From Bradyrhizobium sp. (GTDB lineage: Bacteria > Pseudomonadota > Alphaproteobacteria > Rhizobiales > Xanthobacteraceae), in assembly GCA_028290305.1 (NCBI GenBank), contig JAQGKC010000318.1:3484-67483 (forward strand): DNA of 64,000 bases, written 5' to 3'. Position numbers and translations under genes: made by a program. Of this stretch, positions 54,725 to 63,901 are shown in pieces. Under the pieces are notes generated by a model that was given only the letters and a program-made list of their open reading frames with translations, ran no database searches and had not been told where the DNA came from. Every line of letters starts with the position of its first letter. The stretch's first letter is position 1.

Positions 54725-56527
54725 TCACCGTCCGGCCGCGTAACCCTGCATGCCGCGGGGATTGGCGGCGGCGCGCCGGCGGCGGCCGACCTTCGAGGCC
54801 GCGGTGAGGCGGCCTTCCGACCAGTCGGGGCCGGTCTCCACGATATGACCGCGCTCTTTCAGCGTCGCGACGGTCGCCTTCGGCACGCGGTTTTCGACCA
54901 CAAGCACGCCGGGTCGCGCGGTGCGCGGCCAGAACGAAATCGGGAAATGCTCGGAATGCCACGCCGGGGCGTCGATCGCTTCCTGCAGATTCATCCTGGC
55001 GTGAACGTGCCGCAAGAAGAATTGCGTGGTCCATTGGTCCTGCTGGTCGCCGCCGGGCGATCCCCAGGCCAGATACGGTTCGCCGTCGCGCAGCGCCATG
55101 GTCGGGCTGAGCGTGGTACGCGGGCGCTTGCCGGGCGCCAGCGCGGCGGGATGATTTTCCTCGAGCCAGAACATCTGCGCGCGGCTGCCCAGGCAAAAGC
55201 CGAGTTCCGGAATCACCGGCGATGACTGCAGCCAGCCGCCCGATGGCGTGGCCGAGATCATGTTGCCGCCCTGGTCGATGATGTCGAAATGTACGGTATC
55301 GCCGCGCACCTCGCCGAAGCGGCCGACGGTAGGCTCGCCGGCGCCCATGGCACCGACCGCCTCGCGATGACCCTCCTGACGGCGAAGTTTTACGATCGAA
55401 CCAAAACCTTCGATCGAGCCGGGCACGAAATCGAGCGACGCCTTGTCCGAGATCAGCTTGCGGCGCTCGTCATTGTAGGCGTCGGACAACAGTGTCGCGA
55501 TCGGGATTTCGGTAAATTCCGGATCGCCATAAAACTTCTCACGGTCGGCAAAGGCGAGCTTGGCGCATTCGATCTGCAGATGAATGAATTCCGGGCCCGC
55601 GGGATCGAGCCCGTCGAGTTCGAACCCTTTGAGCAACGCGAGCTGCTGCAGCATCACCGGGCCCTGGCTCCAGACTCCGGGCTTGCAGACGGTGTAACGG
55701 CCATAATCGTAAGTCAGCGGCGCTTCGACGCTCGGCTGCCAGCGCGCGATGTCGTCGGCGGTCAGCACGCCGCGATGCGGCGAACCGCTGACGTCCATGA
55801 TGTCTTGCGTGCGGCAGAATTTATCGATCGCCTCAGCGACGAAGCCATGCGACCAGGCCTTGCGCGCGCGTTCGATCTGCGCGACGCGGTCGGCGCCAGC
55901 GCTTTCGGCTTCCTTCAGAATGCGGGCATAGGTTTCGGCAAGCGTCTTGTTGGTAAAGAGCGTGCCGGGTTTTGGAACTTCATTGTTCGGCAGATAGACC
56001 GCGGCCGATGTGGTCCAGTATTTGCGGAACATCTGCTCGACGGTGGCGATCGTCGCGGACGCGCGCTCCACCAGCGGATAGCCGTCACGGGCATAGGCGA
56101 TAGCCGGCTCCAATACGTCTCGCAGCCGCAGCGTGCCGTAATCGCGCAGCAGCAGCATCCAAGATTCGAACGTGCCGGGCACGCAGGCGGCCAGCAACCC
56201 CGTGCCCGGCACCATCTCCAGGCCTTCGCTGTGGTAATGCGCGATGGTCGCGCCCGATGGCGCAGGGCCCTGGCCGCAAATCACCTCGGTGCGGCCGCGC
56301 TTGGTATCGTGCACGATGATCGGCACATCGCCGCCCGGACCGTTCAAATGCGGCTCAACCACCTGCAGCGTAAACGCCGTGGCGACACCGGCGTCGAAGG
56401 CATTGCCGCCTTTCTCCAAAACTCCCATTCCGACCGCGGTCGCGATCCAGTGGGTGGATGTCACGACCCCAAATGTGCCTTCGATTTCCGGCCTGGTCGT
56501 GAACGGATCGGGATTGATGTTGCTCAT
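54725..56527 (-). CDS. ggt: Gamma-glutamyltransferase family protein
   Basis: 600 residues, ATG at 56527 (MSNINPDPFTTRPEIEG). Catalytic nucleophile Thr411 in GDTVHFDIID, the site at which the precursor is self-cleaved into large and small subunits (Asp410/Thr411), and the glycine pair loop SGGWLQSS. Other family segments: EKGGNAFDAGVATAFTLQVVEPH and RPRTTLSPTMALRDG. There is no signal peptide, so unlike most GGT proteins it should work in the cytoplasm. In a peptide-import operon it would hydrolyse imported gamma-glutamyl compounds, as glutathione. Confidence 0.9.
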   Translation of the reverse strand: MSNINPDPFTTRPEIEGTFGVVTSTHWIATAVGMGVLEKGGNAFDAGVATAFTLQVVEPHLNGPGGDVPIIVHDTKRGRTEVICGQGPAPSGATIAHYHSEGLEMVPGTGLLAACVPGTFESWMLLLRDYGTLRLRDVLEPAIAYARDGYPLVERASATIATVEQMFRKYWTTSAAVYLPNNEVPKPGTLFTNKTLAETYARILKEAESAGADRVAQIERARKAWSHGFVAEAIDKFCRTQDIMDVSGSPHRGVLTADDIARWQPSVEAPLTYDYGRYTVCKPGVWSQGPVMLQQLALLKGFELDGLDPAGPEFIHLQIECAKLAFADREKFYGDPEFTEIPIATLLSDAYNDERRKLISDKASLDFVPGSIEGFGSIVKLRRQEGHREAVGAMGAGEPTVGRFGEVRGDTVHFDIIDQGGNMISATPSGGWLQSSPVIPELGFCLGSRAQMFWLEENHPAALAPGKRPRTTLSPTMALRDGEPYLAWGSPGGDQQDQWTTQFFLRHVHARMNLQEAIDAPAWHSEHFPISFWPRTARPGVLVVENRVPKATVATLKERGHIVETGPDWSEGRLTAASKVGRRRRAAANPRGMQGYAAGR

Positions 56528-56630
56528 GGGGATCCATTATTGCGCTGATGCCGCGATGTTGGCGCACTTGACCACAGCCAAGGCTGGCTGCCAACCGGCG
56601 CCGATTGCGGCCTTGCTCCCAACCCTGTGA

Positions 56631-57632
56631 TCATGCGGATACGGCGGCGTACGCCGGATTGTTGACGGCGTGGCAGGCGACGCCGTCGATCAGCGCAGGC
56701 GCCTCTCTGCGGCAGAGGTCGAACGCCAGCGGGCAGCGCGGGTTGAACGCGCAACCGGGCGGCGGATCGATCGGGTTGGGAATCTCGCCTTTGACCGGGA
56801 TCCGCTGACGGCCGGACATCGCCAGATCAGGCACCGCGCCGAGCAGCATCTTCGTGTAGGGCATTCGCGGACTGTTGAACAATTCGCGGCCCTCCGCGAT
56901 CTCGACGATACGGCCGAGATACATCACCCCGATGCGGCTCGCCATGTGCCGGACCACGGCAAGGTTGTGGCTGATGAAGAGGTAGGTGAGGCCAAACTTG
57001 TCCTGCAGGTTGCGCATCAGATTGAGGATCTGCGCTTGCACGGAGACATCGAGCGCGGAGGTCGGCTCGTCGCAGACGATGAACTCGGCTTCGGACGCCA
57101 GCGCTCGCGCAATCGCGATCCGTTGCCGCTGCCCGCCGGAAAATTCGTGTGGATATTTCCAGCCGTCGTCGGCGTGCAGGCCGACCAGATTCAACAATTC
57201 GCCAACCCGTTCTTGAATGTTGCGCTCGCCCTGGATCAGATCGAAGGCGCGGATCGGCTCGGCGATGATGGCATCGACCCGAAACCGCGGGTTCAGGCTC
57301 GCATAGGGGTCCTGGAAAATCATCTGGATGCGGCGGCGCAGGCGCTGGCGCGCCTGCAATTGCCTGGCGTCGCTCATCGAAATCCCGTCGATAACCACTT
57401 CGCCTGAAGTCGGCGGCAATAGCCCGACGACCATTCGGGCGACCGTGGTCTTTCCTGAACCGGATTCCCCGACCAGCGCGAAGGTCTCACCCTTGGCGAT
57501 GTCGAAGGTTACGCCGTCGACCGCTTTCAGAAATTCCAGATGGCCGCCTTCAAGCACCCGGTTGAGCCACGGCTTCGAAACATCGAATACGCAACGCAGA
57601 TTTTTGACGTCGATGAAGGGCGCTGATGTCAT
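56631..57632 (-). CDS. Peptide ABC transporter ATP-binding protein (DppF type)
   Basis: 333 residues, ATG at 57632 overlapping the DppD-like stop by 4 bases. Walker A GESGSGKTT, signature FSGGQRQRIAIARAL, Walker B FIVCDEPTSALD, and the C-terminal oligopeptide_HPY domain GCAFNPRCPLAFDLC whose cysteines bind an iron-sulphur cluster in relatives. Forms the ATPase pair with the next gene and must power both permease pairs in the operon if no others are used. Confidence 0.95.
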   Translation of the reverse strand: MTSAPFIDVKNLRCVFDVSKPWLNRVLEGGHLEFLKAVDGVTFDIAKGETFALVGESGSGKTTVARMVVGLLPPTSGEVVIDGISMSDARQLQARQRLRRRIQMIFQDPYASLNPRFRVDAIIAEPIRAFDLIQGERNIQERVGELLNLVGLHADDGWKYPHEFSGGQRQRIAIARALASEAEFIVCDEPTSALDVSVQAQILNLMRNLQDKFGLTYLFISHNLAVVRHMASRIGVMYLGRIVEIAEGRELFNSPRMPYTKMLLGAVPDLAMSGRQRIPVKGEIPNPIDPPPGCAFNPRCPLAFDLCRREAPALIDGVACHAVNNPAYAAVSA

Positions 57633-58615
57633 GCCGCGGTTTCCTTTGCGGCAGTATCATAGAGATGGCAGGCCACAGCTTGCGTGCCATGCCGGATCGG
57701 CTCCGGCCGCTCGACCCGGCAGCGATCAAACGCTAGGGAACAGCGCGGGTTGAACGAGCAGCCCGGCGGGATTGCGGACAGCCGCGGCATCGAGCCGGGA
57801 ATCTGGACAAGGCGCTCCGCTTCGCCCGCAAGCGTCGGGATCGCGCCCATCAGGCCCCTTGCGTAGGGATGCAACGGATTCTGCACGACATCCCGCACCG
57901 GGCCGATTTCGGCGATACGGCCGGAATACATCACGGCGACGCGATCCGAGGTTTCGGCGATCACGCCCATGTCGTGGGTCACCAGCATCACGGCGGTGCC
58001 GTGATCGCGCCCCAGACGCTTGATCAGCGAGATGATCTGCGCCTGCACCGAGACGTCGAGCGCCGTGGTCGGCTCGTCGGCGATGATCAGTTCCGGCTCG
58101 GCGCAAATCGCAAGCGCGATCACGACGCGCTGACGCATGCCGCCGGAGAATTCGTGCGGATAGGCGTCGACGCGTTTGTCCGGCGCGGGAATGCCGACCT
58201 CGGCAAGCAGATCGATGGCGCGTTTGCGCGCGGCGGATTCCGAGAGGTTGAGATGGGTTCTGATGGTCTCGACGAGCTGATCGCCGATCCGGTATAACGG
58301 ATTAAGGCTAGTGAGCGGGTCCTGAAAGATCATGCCGATCCGTTTTCCCCGGATCCGGCGCAGTTCCTCCGGCGGCAGATTGTCGATCCGCAGGCCGGAC
58401 AGATAGATCTCCCCGCCGGCGATGCGGCCGGGCGGATCGATCAGCCCGATCACCGCGAGACCGGTGACGGATTTTCCAGCACCGGATTCGCCGACCACGC
58501 CCAGCACCTCTCCCTTGGCGATATCGAAGGAAATGCCATCGATAGCGCGAAGAACGCTGCGGCGGGTGACGAACTCCACCCTGAGATTACGCACTGAGAG
58601 AACGGGTTCGGTCAT
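57629..58615 (-). CDS. Peptide ABC transporter ATP-binding protein (DppD type)
   Basis: 328 residues, ATG at 58615 (MTEPVLSVRNLRVEF), chosen by homology to family starts. Walker A GESGAGKSV, signature SGGMRQRVVIALAI, Walker B LIIADEPTTALD, and C-terminal GCSFNPRCSLAFDRC. Note Val in place of the usual Thr after GKS in Walker A, a variant common in this family. Partner of the DppF-like gene, which it overlaps. Confidence 0.95.
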   Translation of the reverse strand: MTEPVLSVRNLRVEFVTRRSVLRAIDGISFDIAKGEVLGVVGESGAGKSVTGLAVIGLIDPPGRIAGGEIYLSGLRIDNLPPEELRRIRGKRIGMIFQDPLTSLNPLYRIGDQLVETIRTHLNLSESAARKRAIDLLAEVGIPAPDKRVDAYPHEFSGGMRQRVVIALAICAEPELIIADEPTTALDVSVQAQIISLIKRLGRDHGTAVMLVTHDMGVIAETSDRVAVMYSGRIAEIGPVRDVVQNPLHPYARGLMGAIPTLAGEAERLVQIPGSMPRLSAIPPGCSFNPRCSLAFDRCRVERPEPIRHGTQAVACHLYDTAAKETAA

Positions 58616-58646
58616 GCGATCAGATGCAGGGCAATTGCGGTGGTTC

Positions 58647-59621
58647 TCATCGGAGTTTGGGATTGAGCGCGTCGCGCAGCCAGTCGCCAAGCAGGTTGAT
58701 GGAGAGGATCAACGCCGCGAGGGCAAAGCCCGGGAAAGCCACGATCCACCACTCACCGGAAAACAGATAATTGTTGCCGATCCGGATCAGCGTGCCGAGC
58801 GACGGCATGGTGTCGGGCATGCCGGCTCCCAGAAACGATAATGTCGCCTCGGTGATGACAGCGAGTGCAAGGTTGATGGTGGCGATCACCAGGATCGGCC
58901 CCATCGCGTTCGGCAGCACCTGACGCAGCATGATCACGGGAGCGGGAAGGCCGATCAATTGCGCCGCGGCCACGTAATCACGATTTTTCTCCACCATGAC
59001 CGAGCCGCGCACGGTGCGGGCGTATTGCACCCAAAAACTCAATCCAATCGCAAACACCAGCACCGCCAGCGTACTCATGGCGTCGAGGCGATTGCCGAAC
59101 ACCGACTTGACGACGCCGTTGACGAGCAACGCAATCAAAATGGCCGGGAAAGTAAGCTGCACATCGGCAATCCGCATGATCAGGCCGTCGACCGCACCGC
59201 CGACATAACCGGCAATCAGACCCAGCAGGATGCCCAAGGTGCCCGCGAACAATACGCCGAGCGCGCCGACTGTCAGCGAAATGCGCAAGCCATAGAGAAT
59301 GGCGGAAAAGATATCGCGGCCTTGCTCATCGGTCCCGAGCAGGAAAGGACTTTGGCCATCGGCGGTCCATAGCGGCGCGATCCGCGAATTCATCAATTGA
59401 AGCTGCGCCGGATCGAACGGGTTCTGCACCGCAAGAACCGGAGCGAGAATCGCGACCAGAAAGAACAGCGCGGTCACCGCGGCCGCAGCCATGGTGAGCC
59501 GGGAGCGCCGGAACGAATAGAACACGTCGCTGTCGATCACACGCCCAAACCAACCGCCCGGCGACGAACGCGGGCGCGGCGCGCTCGGTTCGGCTTGGTG
59601 CGGGACGACGGTTTCGGACAT
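58647..59621 (-). CDS. Peptide ABC transporter permease (DppC type), first set
   Basis: 324 residues, ATG at 59621. A proline-rich cytoplasmic leader (about 45 residues) precedes TM1 (LTMAAAAVTALFFLVAILAPVL); DppC motif SPFLLGTDEQGRDIFSAILYG; BPD loop YVAAAQLIGLPAPVIMLRQVLPN. Channel subunit with the DppB-like protein at 59650-60630. Confidence 0.94.
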   Translation of the reverse strand: MSETVVPHQAEPSAPRPRSSPGGWFGRVIDSDVFYSFRRSRLTMAAAAVTALFFLVAILAPVLAVQNPFDPAQLQLMNSRIAPLWTADGQSPFLLGTDEQGRDIFSAILYGLRISLTVGALGVLFAGTLGILLGLIAGYVGGAVDGLIMRIADVQLTFPAILIALLVNGVVKSVFGNRLDAMSTLAVLVFAIGLSFWVQYARTVRGSVMVEKNRDYVAAAQLIGLPAPVIMLRQVLPNAMGPILVIATINLALAVITEATLSFLGAGMPDTMPSLGTLIRIGNNYLFSGEWWIVAFPGFALAALILSINLLGDWLRDALNPKLR

Positions 59622-59649
59622 TCAAGTTCTCGCGTTCAGGATATCGTAT

Positions 59650-60630
59650 TCAGACTCGGCGGCTGATGGTCGAGCGCAGGCGCGGATCGACCACCGTGTA
59701 GAGAATGTCGACCACGAGATTGATGGTGACGAAGATCAGGGACACCATCAGCAAATAGGCCGCCATGATCGGAATATCGACATTTTGCACCGCTTGCAGG
59801 AACAGCAGCCCCATGCCTGGCCATTGGAATACGGTTTCCGTAATGATCGCAAATGCAATAACCGAGCCAAATTGCAAACCGGCGACGGTGATGACGGGAA
59901 CCAGGGTGTTCTTGAGGGCGTGACCGAAGTGAATCGCGCGCGTCGTCAATCCACGCGCCCGCGCGAAGCGGATATAGTCGGTGCGCAGGACCTCGAGCAT
60001 CTCGGCCCGCACCAACCGCATGATCAATGTCATCTGGAACAGGCCGAGCGTGACCGACGGCATGATCAGGGCCTTGAGACCTGAAACAGTAAGCAGCCCG
60101 GTGGTCCACCAGCCGATCCGTACGACATCGCCGCGGCCGAACGACGGCAGCCAGCCCAGCACCACAGCGAACAGGTAAATCAGCAGGATGCCGATCAGGA
60201 AGGTCGGCAGCGAGATTCCGATCAGCGAGATCGCCTGGAATACTTTGGCGAGAAGGGAGTCGCGTTTCAGCGCTGAATAGACCCCCATCAGAATGCCGAG
60301 CACCATCGCGAGAATGGTGGCGCAGGTCGCGAGTTCCAGCGTGGCCGGCATCCGCTCCATCAGCAGGTTCGCGACCGGCTGGCGAAACTGGTACGACACC
60401 CCGAACTTGAACTGGATCGCGTTGCCGAAATACCGCGCGAACTGCACCGGCACGGGATCGTCGAGACCGAGCGATTTGCGAACTTCGGCGCGCTCGGCTG
60501 GCGGGGTGTCGAGCGAGACGATCTGATTGACCGGGTCGCCCGCGAAGCGGAACATCGAAAACGAGATGATCCCGACCGCGATCATGACGCCAACGGCTTG
60601 AATAGCCCGACGAAGAGTGAAAGCGAGCAT
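59650..60630 (-). CDS. Peptide ABC transporter permease (DppB type), first set
   Basis: 326 residues, ATG at 60630. DppB landmarks: VGIISFSMFRFAGDPVNQIVS, the RKSLGLDDPVPVQFARYFGNAIQFKFGVSY segment, six helices, and loop RFARARGLTTRAIHFGHALKNTLVPV. The 99-base gap to the binding-protein gene upstream carries a small hairpin-like ccggtcccg/cccggg dyad; this may explain higher expression of the binding protein. Confidence 0.94.
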   Translation of the reverse strand: MLAFTLRRAIQAVGVMIAVGIISFSMFRFAGDPVNQIVSLDTPPAERAEVRKSLGLDDPVPVQFARYFGNAIQFKFGVSYQFRQPVANLLMERMPATLELATCATILAMVLGILMGVYSALKRDSLLAKVFQAISLIGISLPTFLIGILLIYLFAVVLGWLPSFGRGDVVRIGWWTTGLLTVSGLKALIMPSVTLGLFQMTLIMRLVRAEMLEVLRTDYIRFARARGLTTRAIHFGHALKNTLVPVITVAGLQFGSVIAFAIITETVFQWPGMGLLFLQAVQNVDIPIMAAYLLMVSLIFVTINLVVDILYTVVDPRLRSTISRRV

Positions 60631-60729
60631 GTGGTCCTTTCACTTCTCTCTAATTCGGTTGATATCCACCGGTCCCGAACGAAAAATCCCGGAAACGCGA
60701 ACCACCGGGATTTGTGTATCGAAGCTGCC

Positions 60730-62325
60730 TCATTCCTGTTTGGTCATCCAGTAGGGCAGAACCTGATTGTCGGGGCGTTGCACCAGTTTCAGTTTTTTCG
60801 ACACCCCCCACGCCAGCGCCTGCTGGTGTAGCGGGATATACGCGAAATCCTTGTTGGCGATTTCGAATGCGCTTTTGATCAGCAGATCGCGCTTGGTGGT
60901 ATCGGTCTCCTGCAGCACCTTGTCGGTGATCTCGTCGAACTGCTTGTTGCAGTAACCGCCGAGGTTGGTTTCACCGCGCGGCGATTTCGGATCGTCGCGG
61001 CAGCCCATGATGTCGTACATCACGTTATGGGAGTCGAGTGTACCGGGGGTCCAGCCCAGCATGTAGAACGAGGTCTGATAACCACCCGGCTTCAGGATCT
61101 TGGCGAAGTACTGCGCCTTGGGCTGTGCCAGCAGATCGACCTTGACGCCGATGCGGGCCAGCATGCCGACCACCGCCTGGCAGATCGCGGCATCGTTGAC
61201 ATAGCGATCGTTCGGGCAATCCATGGTGACTTCGAACCCGTCAGGGTAACCCGCCTCGGTCAAAAGCTTCTTGGCGCCGTCGAGATCGAATTTCGGTCGG
61301 GTGAAATCCTTTGAAAGCGCGAACAGTTGCGGCGCAATCATCAACGCCGACGGCGTCGAAAGCCCGCGCATCACGCGGGTCTTGATCAGTTCGATATCGA
61401 TCGCCTTGTAGAAGGCCTCGCGGACGCGGACGTCCTTGAAAGGATTCTTGCCCTTGACGTTCGAATACAGCAGTTCGTCACGGGTCTGGTCCATGCCGAG
61501 AAAGATGGTACGAATTTCCGGCCCCTTCAGCACCTGCGCGTTCGGGCTCGCATCGACGCGCGAAATATCCTGGATCGGAACCGGCTCGATGATATCGACT
61601 TCGCCCGACAGCAATGCAGCAACGCGCGTCGCATCGGAAGCGATCGGCGTGAAAATGATTTCCTTGAGATTGTGCTCAGGTTTGCGCCACCAGTTCGGGT
61701 TCGCCTTGAACACGGTCTTCACGCCGGGCTGATGGCTTTCGATGCTGAAGGGGCCGGTGCCGTTGGCATGGAGCGACGCAAAACTCGGCGAACTGGCCGA
61801 GGCTGGCGTCGGCGCCACGGCGTTGTTCTCCTCGCACCACTTCTTGTCCATGATGTACCAGGTATCCCACTGCGAATTCAGAATGGGATTTGGCTTGGTC
61901 AGGACAAAATCCACGGTGTAGTCGTCGACCTTGACGACCTTCACATCGGCGTCGATGCGGGTCTGCAGGTTCGAGCCTTTGGCGCGAACGCGGTCTGCCG
62001 AGAACAGCACATCGTCGGCGGTGAGGGGATCGCCGTTCTGGAATTTGATGTTTTTGCGCAGGTGGAATCGCCAGCGGGTCGGCTCCGGCGTCTCCCAGCT
62101 TTCGGCGAGGGCCGGAATGATTTTGAGGTCTTTGTCCCGTGTGGTCAGGCCTTCATACACCTGTCCGAGATGTGCGTGGGTGGTGGTTTCGTTGAGCGTA
62201 TAGGGATCGAGCGATTTGAGGTCGCCCTGATTGGCGTAGCGCAGGGTCTGGGCGAATGCCGGAGATATCGCAAAAGCAGCGATCGAGACGATGGTCGCTG
62301 CAAGCAAGCTTCGACGTACCGGCAT
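60730..62325 (-). CDS. Peptide ABC transporter substrate-binding protein, first set (DppA/OppA family)
   Basis: 531 residues, ATG at 62325. Signal peptide with core LLAATIVSIAAFAISPAFAQ cleaved near residue 26. SBP_bac_5 pattern: QTLRYANQGDLKSLDPYTLNET, LRKNIKFQNGDPLTADDVLFS, C-terminal lobe FAYIPLHQQALAWGVSKKL. First gene of the ten-gene minus-strand operon, divergent from the D-amino acid dehydrogenase gene, with which it shares a 199-base promoter region. Confidence 0.94.
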   Translation of the reverse strand: MPVRRSLLAATIVSIAAFAISPAFAQTLRYANQGDLKSLDPYTLNETTTHAHLGQVYEGLTTRDKDLKIIPALAESWETPEPTRWRFHLRKNIKFQNGDPLTADDVLFSADRVRAKGSNLQTRIDADVKVVKVDDYTVDFVLTKPNPILNSQWDTWYIMDKKWCEENNAVAPTPASASSPSFASLHANGTGPFSIESHQPGVKTVFKANPNWWRKPEHNLKEIIFTPIASDATRVAALLSGEVDIIEPVPIQDISRVDASPNAQVLKGPEIRTIFLGMDQTRDELLYSNVKGKNPFKDVRVREAFYKAIDIELIKTRVMRGLSTPSALMIAPQLFALSKDFTRPKFDLDGAKKLLTEAGYPDGFEVTMDCPNDRYVNDAAICQAVVGMLARIGVKVDLLAQPKAQYFAKILKPGGYQTSFYMLGWTPGTLDSHNVMYDIMGCRDDPKSPRGETNLGGYCNKQFDEITDKVLQETDTTKRDLLIKSAFEIANKDFAYIPLHQQALAWGVSKKLKLVQRPDNQVLPYWMTKQE

Positions 62326-62524
62326 TTGTTCACGTTCTCCGCGGTGGCGCGTTGTTCATTTCTGCATTATCGACAGCTATGATCGATCCATGTTGCCAGA
62401 GTTTGGCCGCCGCGCAAGCGCGATTTCCCCTGGGCCAAGCCGGTTTGCGTGGCGATGCCGCAGTGACTAGCTTCGCTGCGGGCAGCAAGAGCAAGAACGC
62501 AACATTCAACTTTCGGAGTGCCAG

Positions 62525-63778
62525 ATGGCGGAACTTAAGGCCGACGTTGTCGTATTGGGTGCGGGCATGGTCGGCGTCGGCGCCGCCTTGCATCTGCAGC
62601 AGCGGGGACGGGATGTTACCCTGGTCGATCGGCACGAACTCGCCGGCGAAGAGACAAGCTTTGGAAATGCCGGACTGATCGAATGCGCCTCGGTCTTCCC
62701 CTATATGTTTCCCCGTGATTTCGGGCAGATCCTCCAGTACGCAATGAATCGCGCGCCGCAAGTGCGCTATCATTTTTCCGACTTGCCGACCGTTCTGCCA
62801 TGGCTGGCGCGCTATTTCCTGGCATCCTCGCCGCAGCGGGCGCTGCACAGCGCGATGGCCGAATTGCCGCTGATCCGGCGCAGCCTGATCGAGCATGAGG
62901 CACTGGTCGCTGAGGCCGGCGTGCCGGAACTGCTGCGCCGGACCGGCTGGATCAAGCTGTTTCGTTCCGATGCAACGCTTAAAGACGCGGCGTACGATCT
63001 CGAGCGGGCGAAGCAGTATGGCGTTACGGGCGAGGTTCTCGATAGCAAGGCGATTGCGGCCCGCGAGCCCAATCTGAGCGGAGAGTTCGCCGGCGCGATC
63101 TATTGGCCCACGCCTGGATTCGTTCCCGATCCAGGTGGATTGGCCAAAGCCTATGCGGCGCTCTTCAAGCGAAAAGGAGGGCGCTTTCTCGTGGGCGATG
63201 CGCGAACGCTCGAACAGAGTGCCGGCGGATGGCGTGTGGGCGGGCCCGATGGCACGGTGGTGGCGCGTGAAGTCGTGGTGGCTTTGGGACCTTGGTCCGA
63301 TCTGGTGTTTCGTCCGCTCGGATATTCCATCCCGCTTGGCGTCAAGCGCGGTTACCATTTGCATTTGGCGCCGCGTGGCAACGCCGTGCTCAATCATCCC
63401 GTTCTCGATTCGGATCTCGGCTACCTGCTGGCGCCGATGAACCGCGGCATTCGTCTTACCACCGGCGTGGAGTTTGCCCGCCGCGATGCGCCGCCCACGC
63501 CGATCCAGATCCAGCAGGCGCTGCCGCGGGCGCATGCACTGTTTCCGCTGGGAGACCCGGTCGACGCAAAACCGTGGAAGGGCGCGCGGCCGTGCTTGCC
63601 CGATATGATTCCGGTGATCGGCAAGGCGCCGCGCCATGCCGGGCTGTGGTTCGATTTCGGGCACCAGCACCACGGCCTGACACTGGGCCCCGCAACCGGC
63701 CGTCTGCTGGCGGAGATGATGACCGGCGAGACGCCGTTCGCCGACCCGAGCCCCTTTGCCGTCGAGCGTTTTGGTTGA
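62525..63778 (+). CDS. D-amino acid dehydrogenase-like FAD oxidoreductase (DadA family)
   Basis: 417 residues, ATG 62525. FAD motif VVVLGAGMVGVGAALHL (about 8-24) with second strand VTLVDRHELAGEETSFGNAGLIE typical of DadA, and C-terminal GLWFDFGHQHHGLTLGPATGRLLAEMMTGE. It oxidatively deaminates D-amino acids and passes electrons to the respiratory chain at the inner membrane. Divergent from the peptide/gamma-glutamyl importer operon; a joint use of peptides containing D-amino acids is possible. A glycine oxidase-like role cannot be excluded. Confidence 0.88.
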   Translation: MAELKADVVVLGAGMVGVGAALHLQQRGRDVTLVDRHELAGEETSFGNAGLIECASVFPYMFPRDFGQILQYAMNRAPQVRYHFSDLPTVLPWLARYFLASSPQRALHSAMAELPLIRRSLIEHEALVAEAGVPELLRRTGWIKLFRSDATLKDAAYDLERAKQYGVTGEVLDSKAIAAREPNLSGEFAGAIYWPTPGFVPDPGGLAKAYAALFKRKGGRFLVGDARTLEQSAGGWRVGGPDGTVVAREVVVALGPWSDLVFRPLGYSIPLGVKRGYHLHLAPRGNAVLNHPVLDSDLGYLLAPMNRGIRLTTGVEFARRDAPPTPIQIQQALPRAHALFPLGDPVDAKPWKGARPCLPDMIPVIGKAPRHAGLWFDFGHQHHGLTLGPATGRLLAEMMTGETPFADPSPFAVERFG

Positions 63779-63815
63779 CGGTTTGTCGAATGGATTTCCT
63801 GTATAACTAGCACAG

Positions 63816-63890
63816 CGCCGCCACATCTTCACCTCGCCCCGCGTGCGGGGAGAGGTCGGATTGCGCGTGAGCGCGATCCGGGTGAGCGAC
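63816..63890. repeat. Intergenic repeat next to the IS110 remnant
   Basis: Contains cctcgccccgc/gcggggagagg (about 63831-63855), then ggattgcgcgtgagcgcgatccgggtgag, the usual motif of dispersed Bradyrhizobium repeats (compare 14965-15149). It lies between DadA and the transposase end. Confidence 0.6.
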
Positions 63891-63901
63891 TATCTGAAGA
63901 G

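Noticed and set aside
55289..56548. A 419-codon plus-strand open frame opposite gamma-glutamyltransferase
   Set aside because: The minus strand encodes GGT with its nucleophile and glycine loop; the plus frame has no domain.
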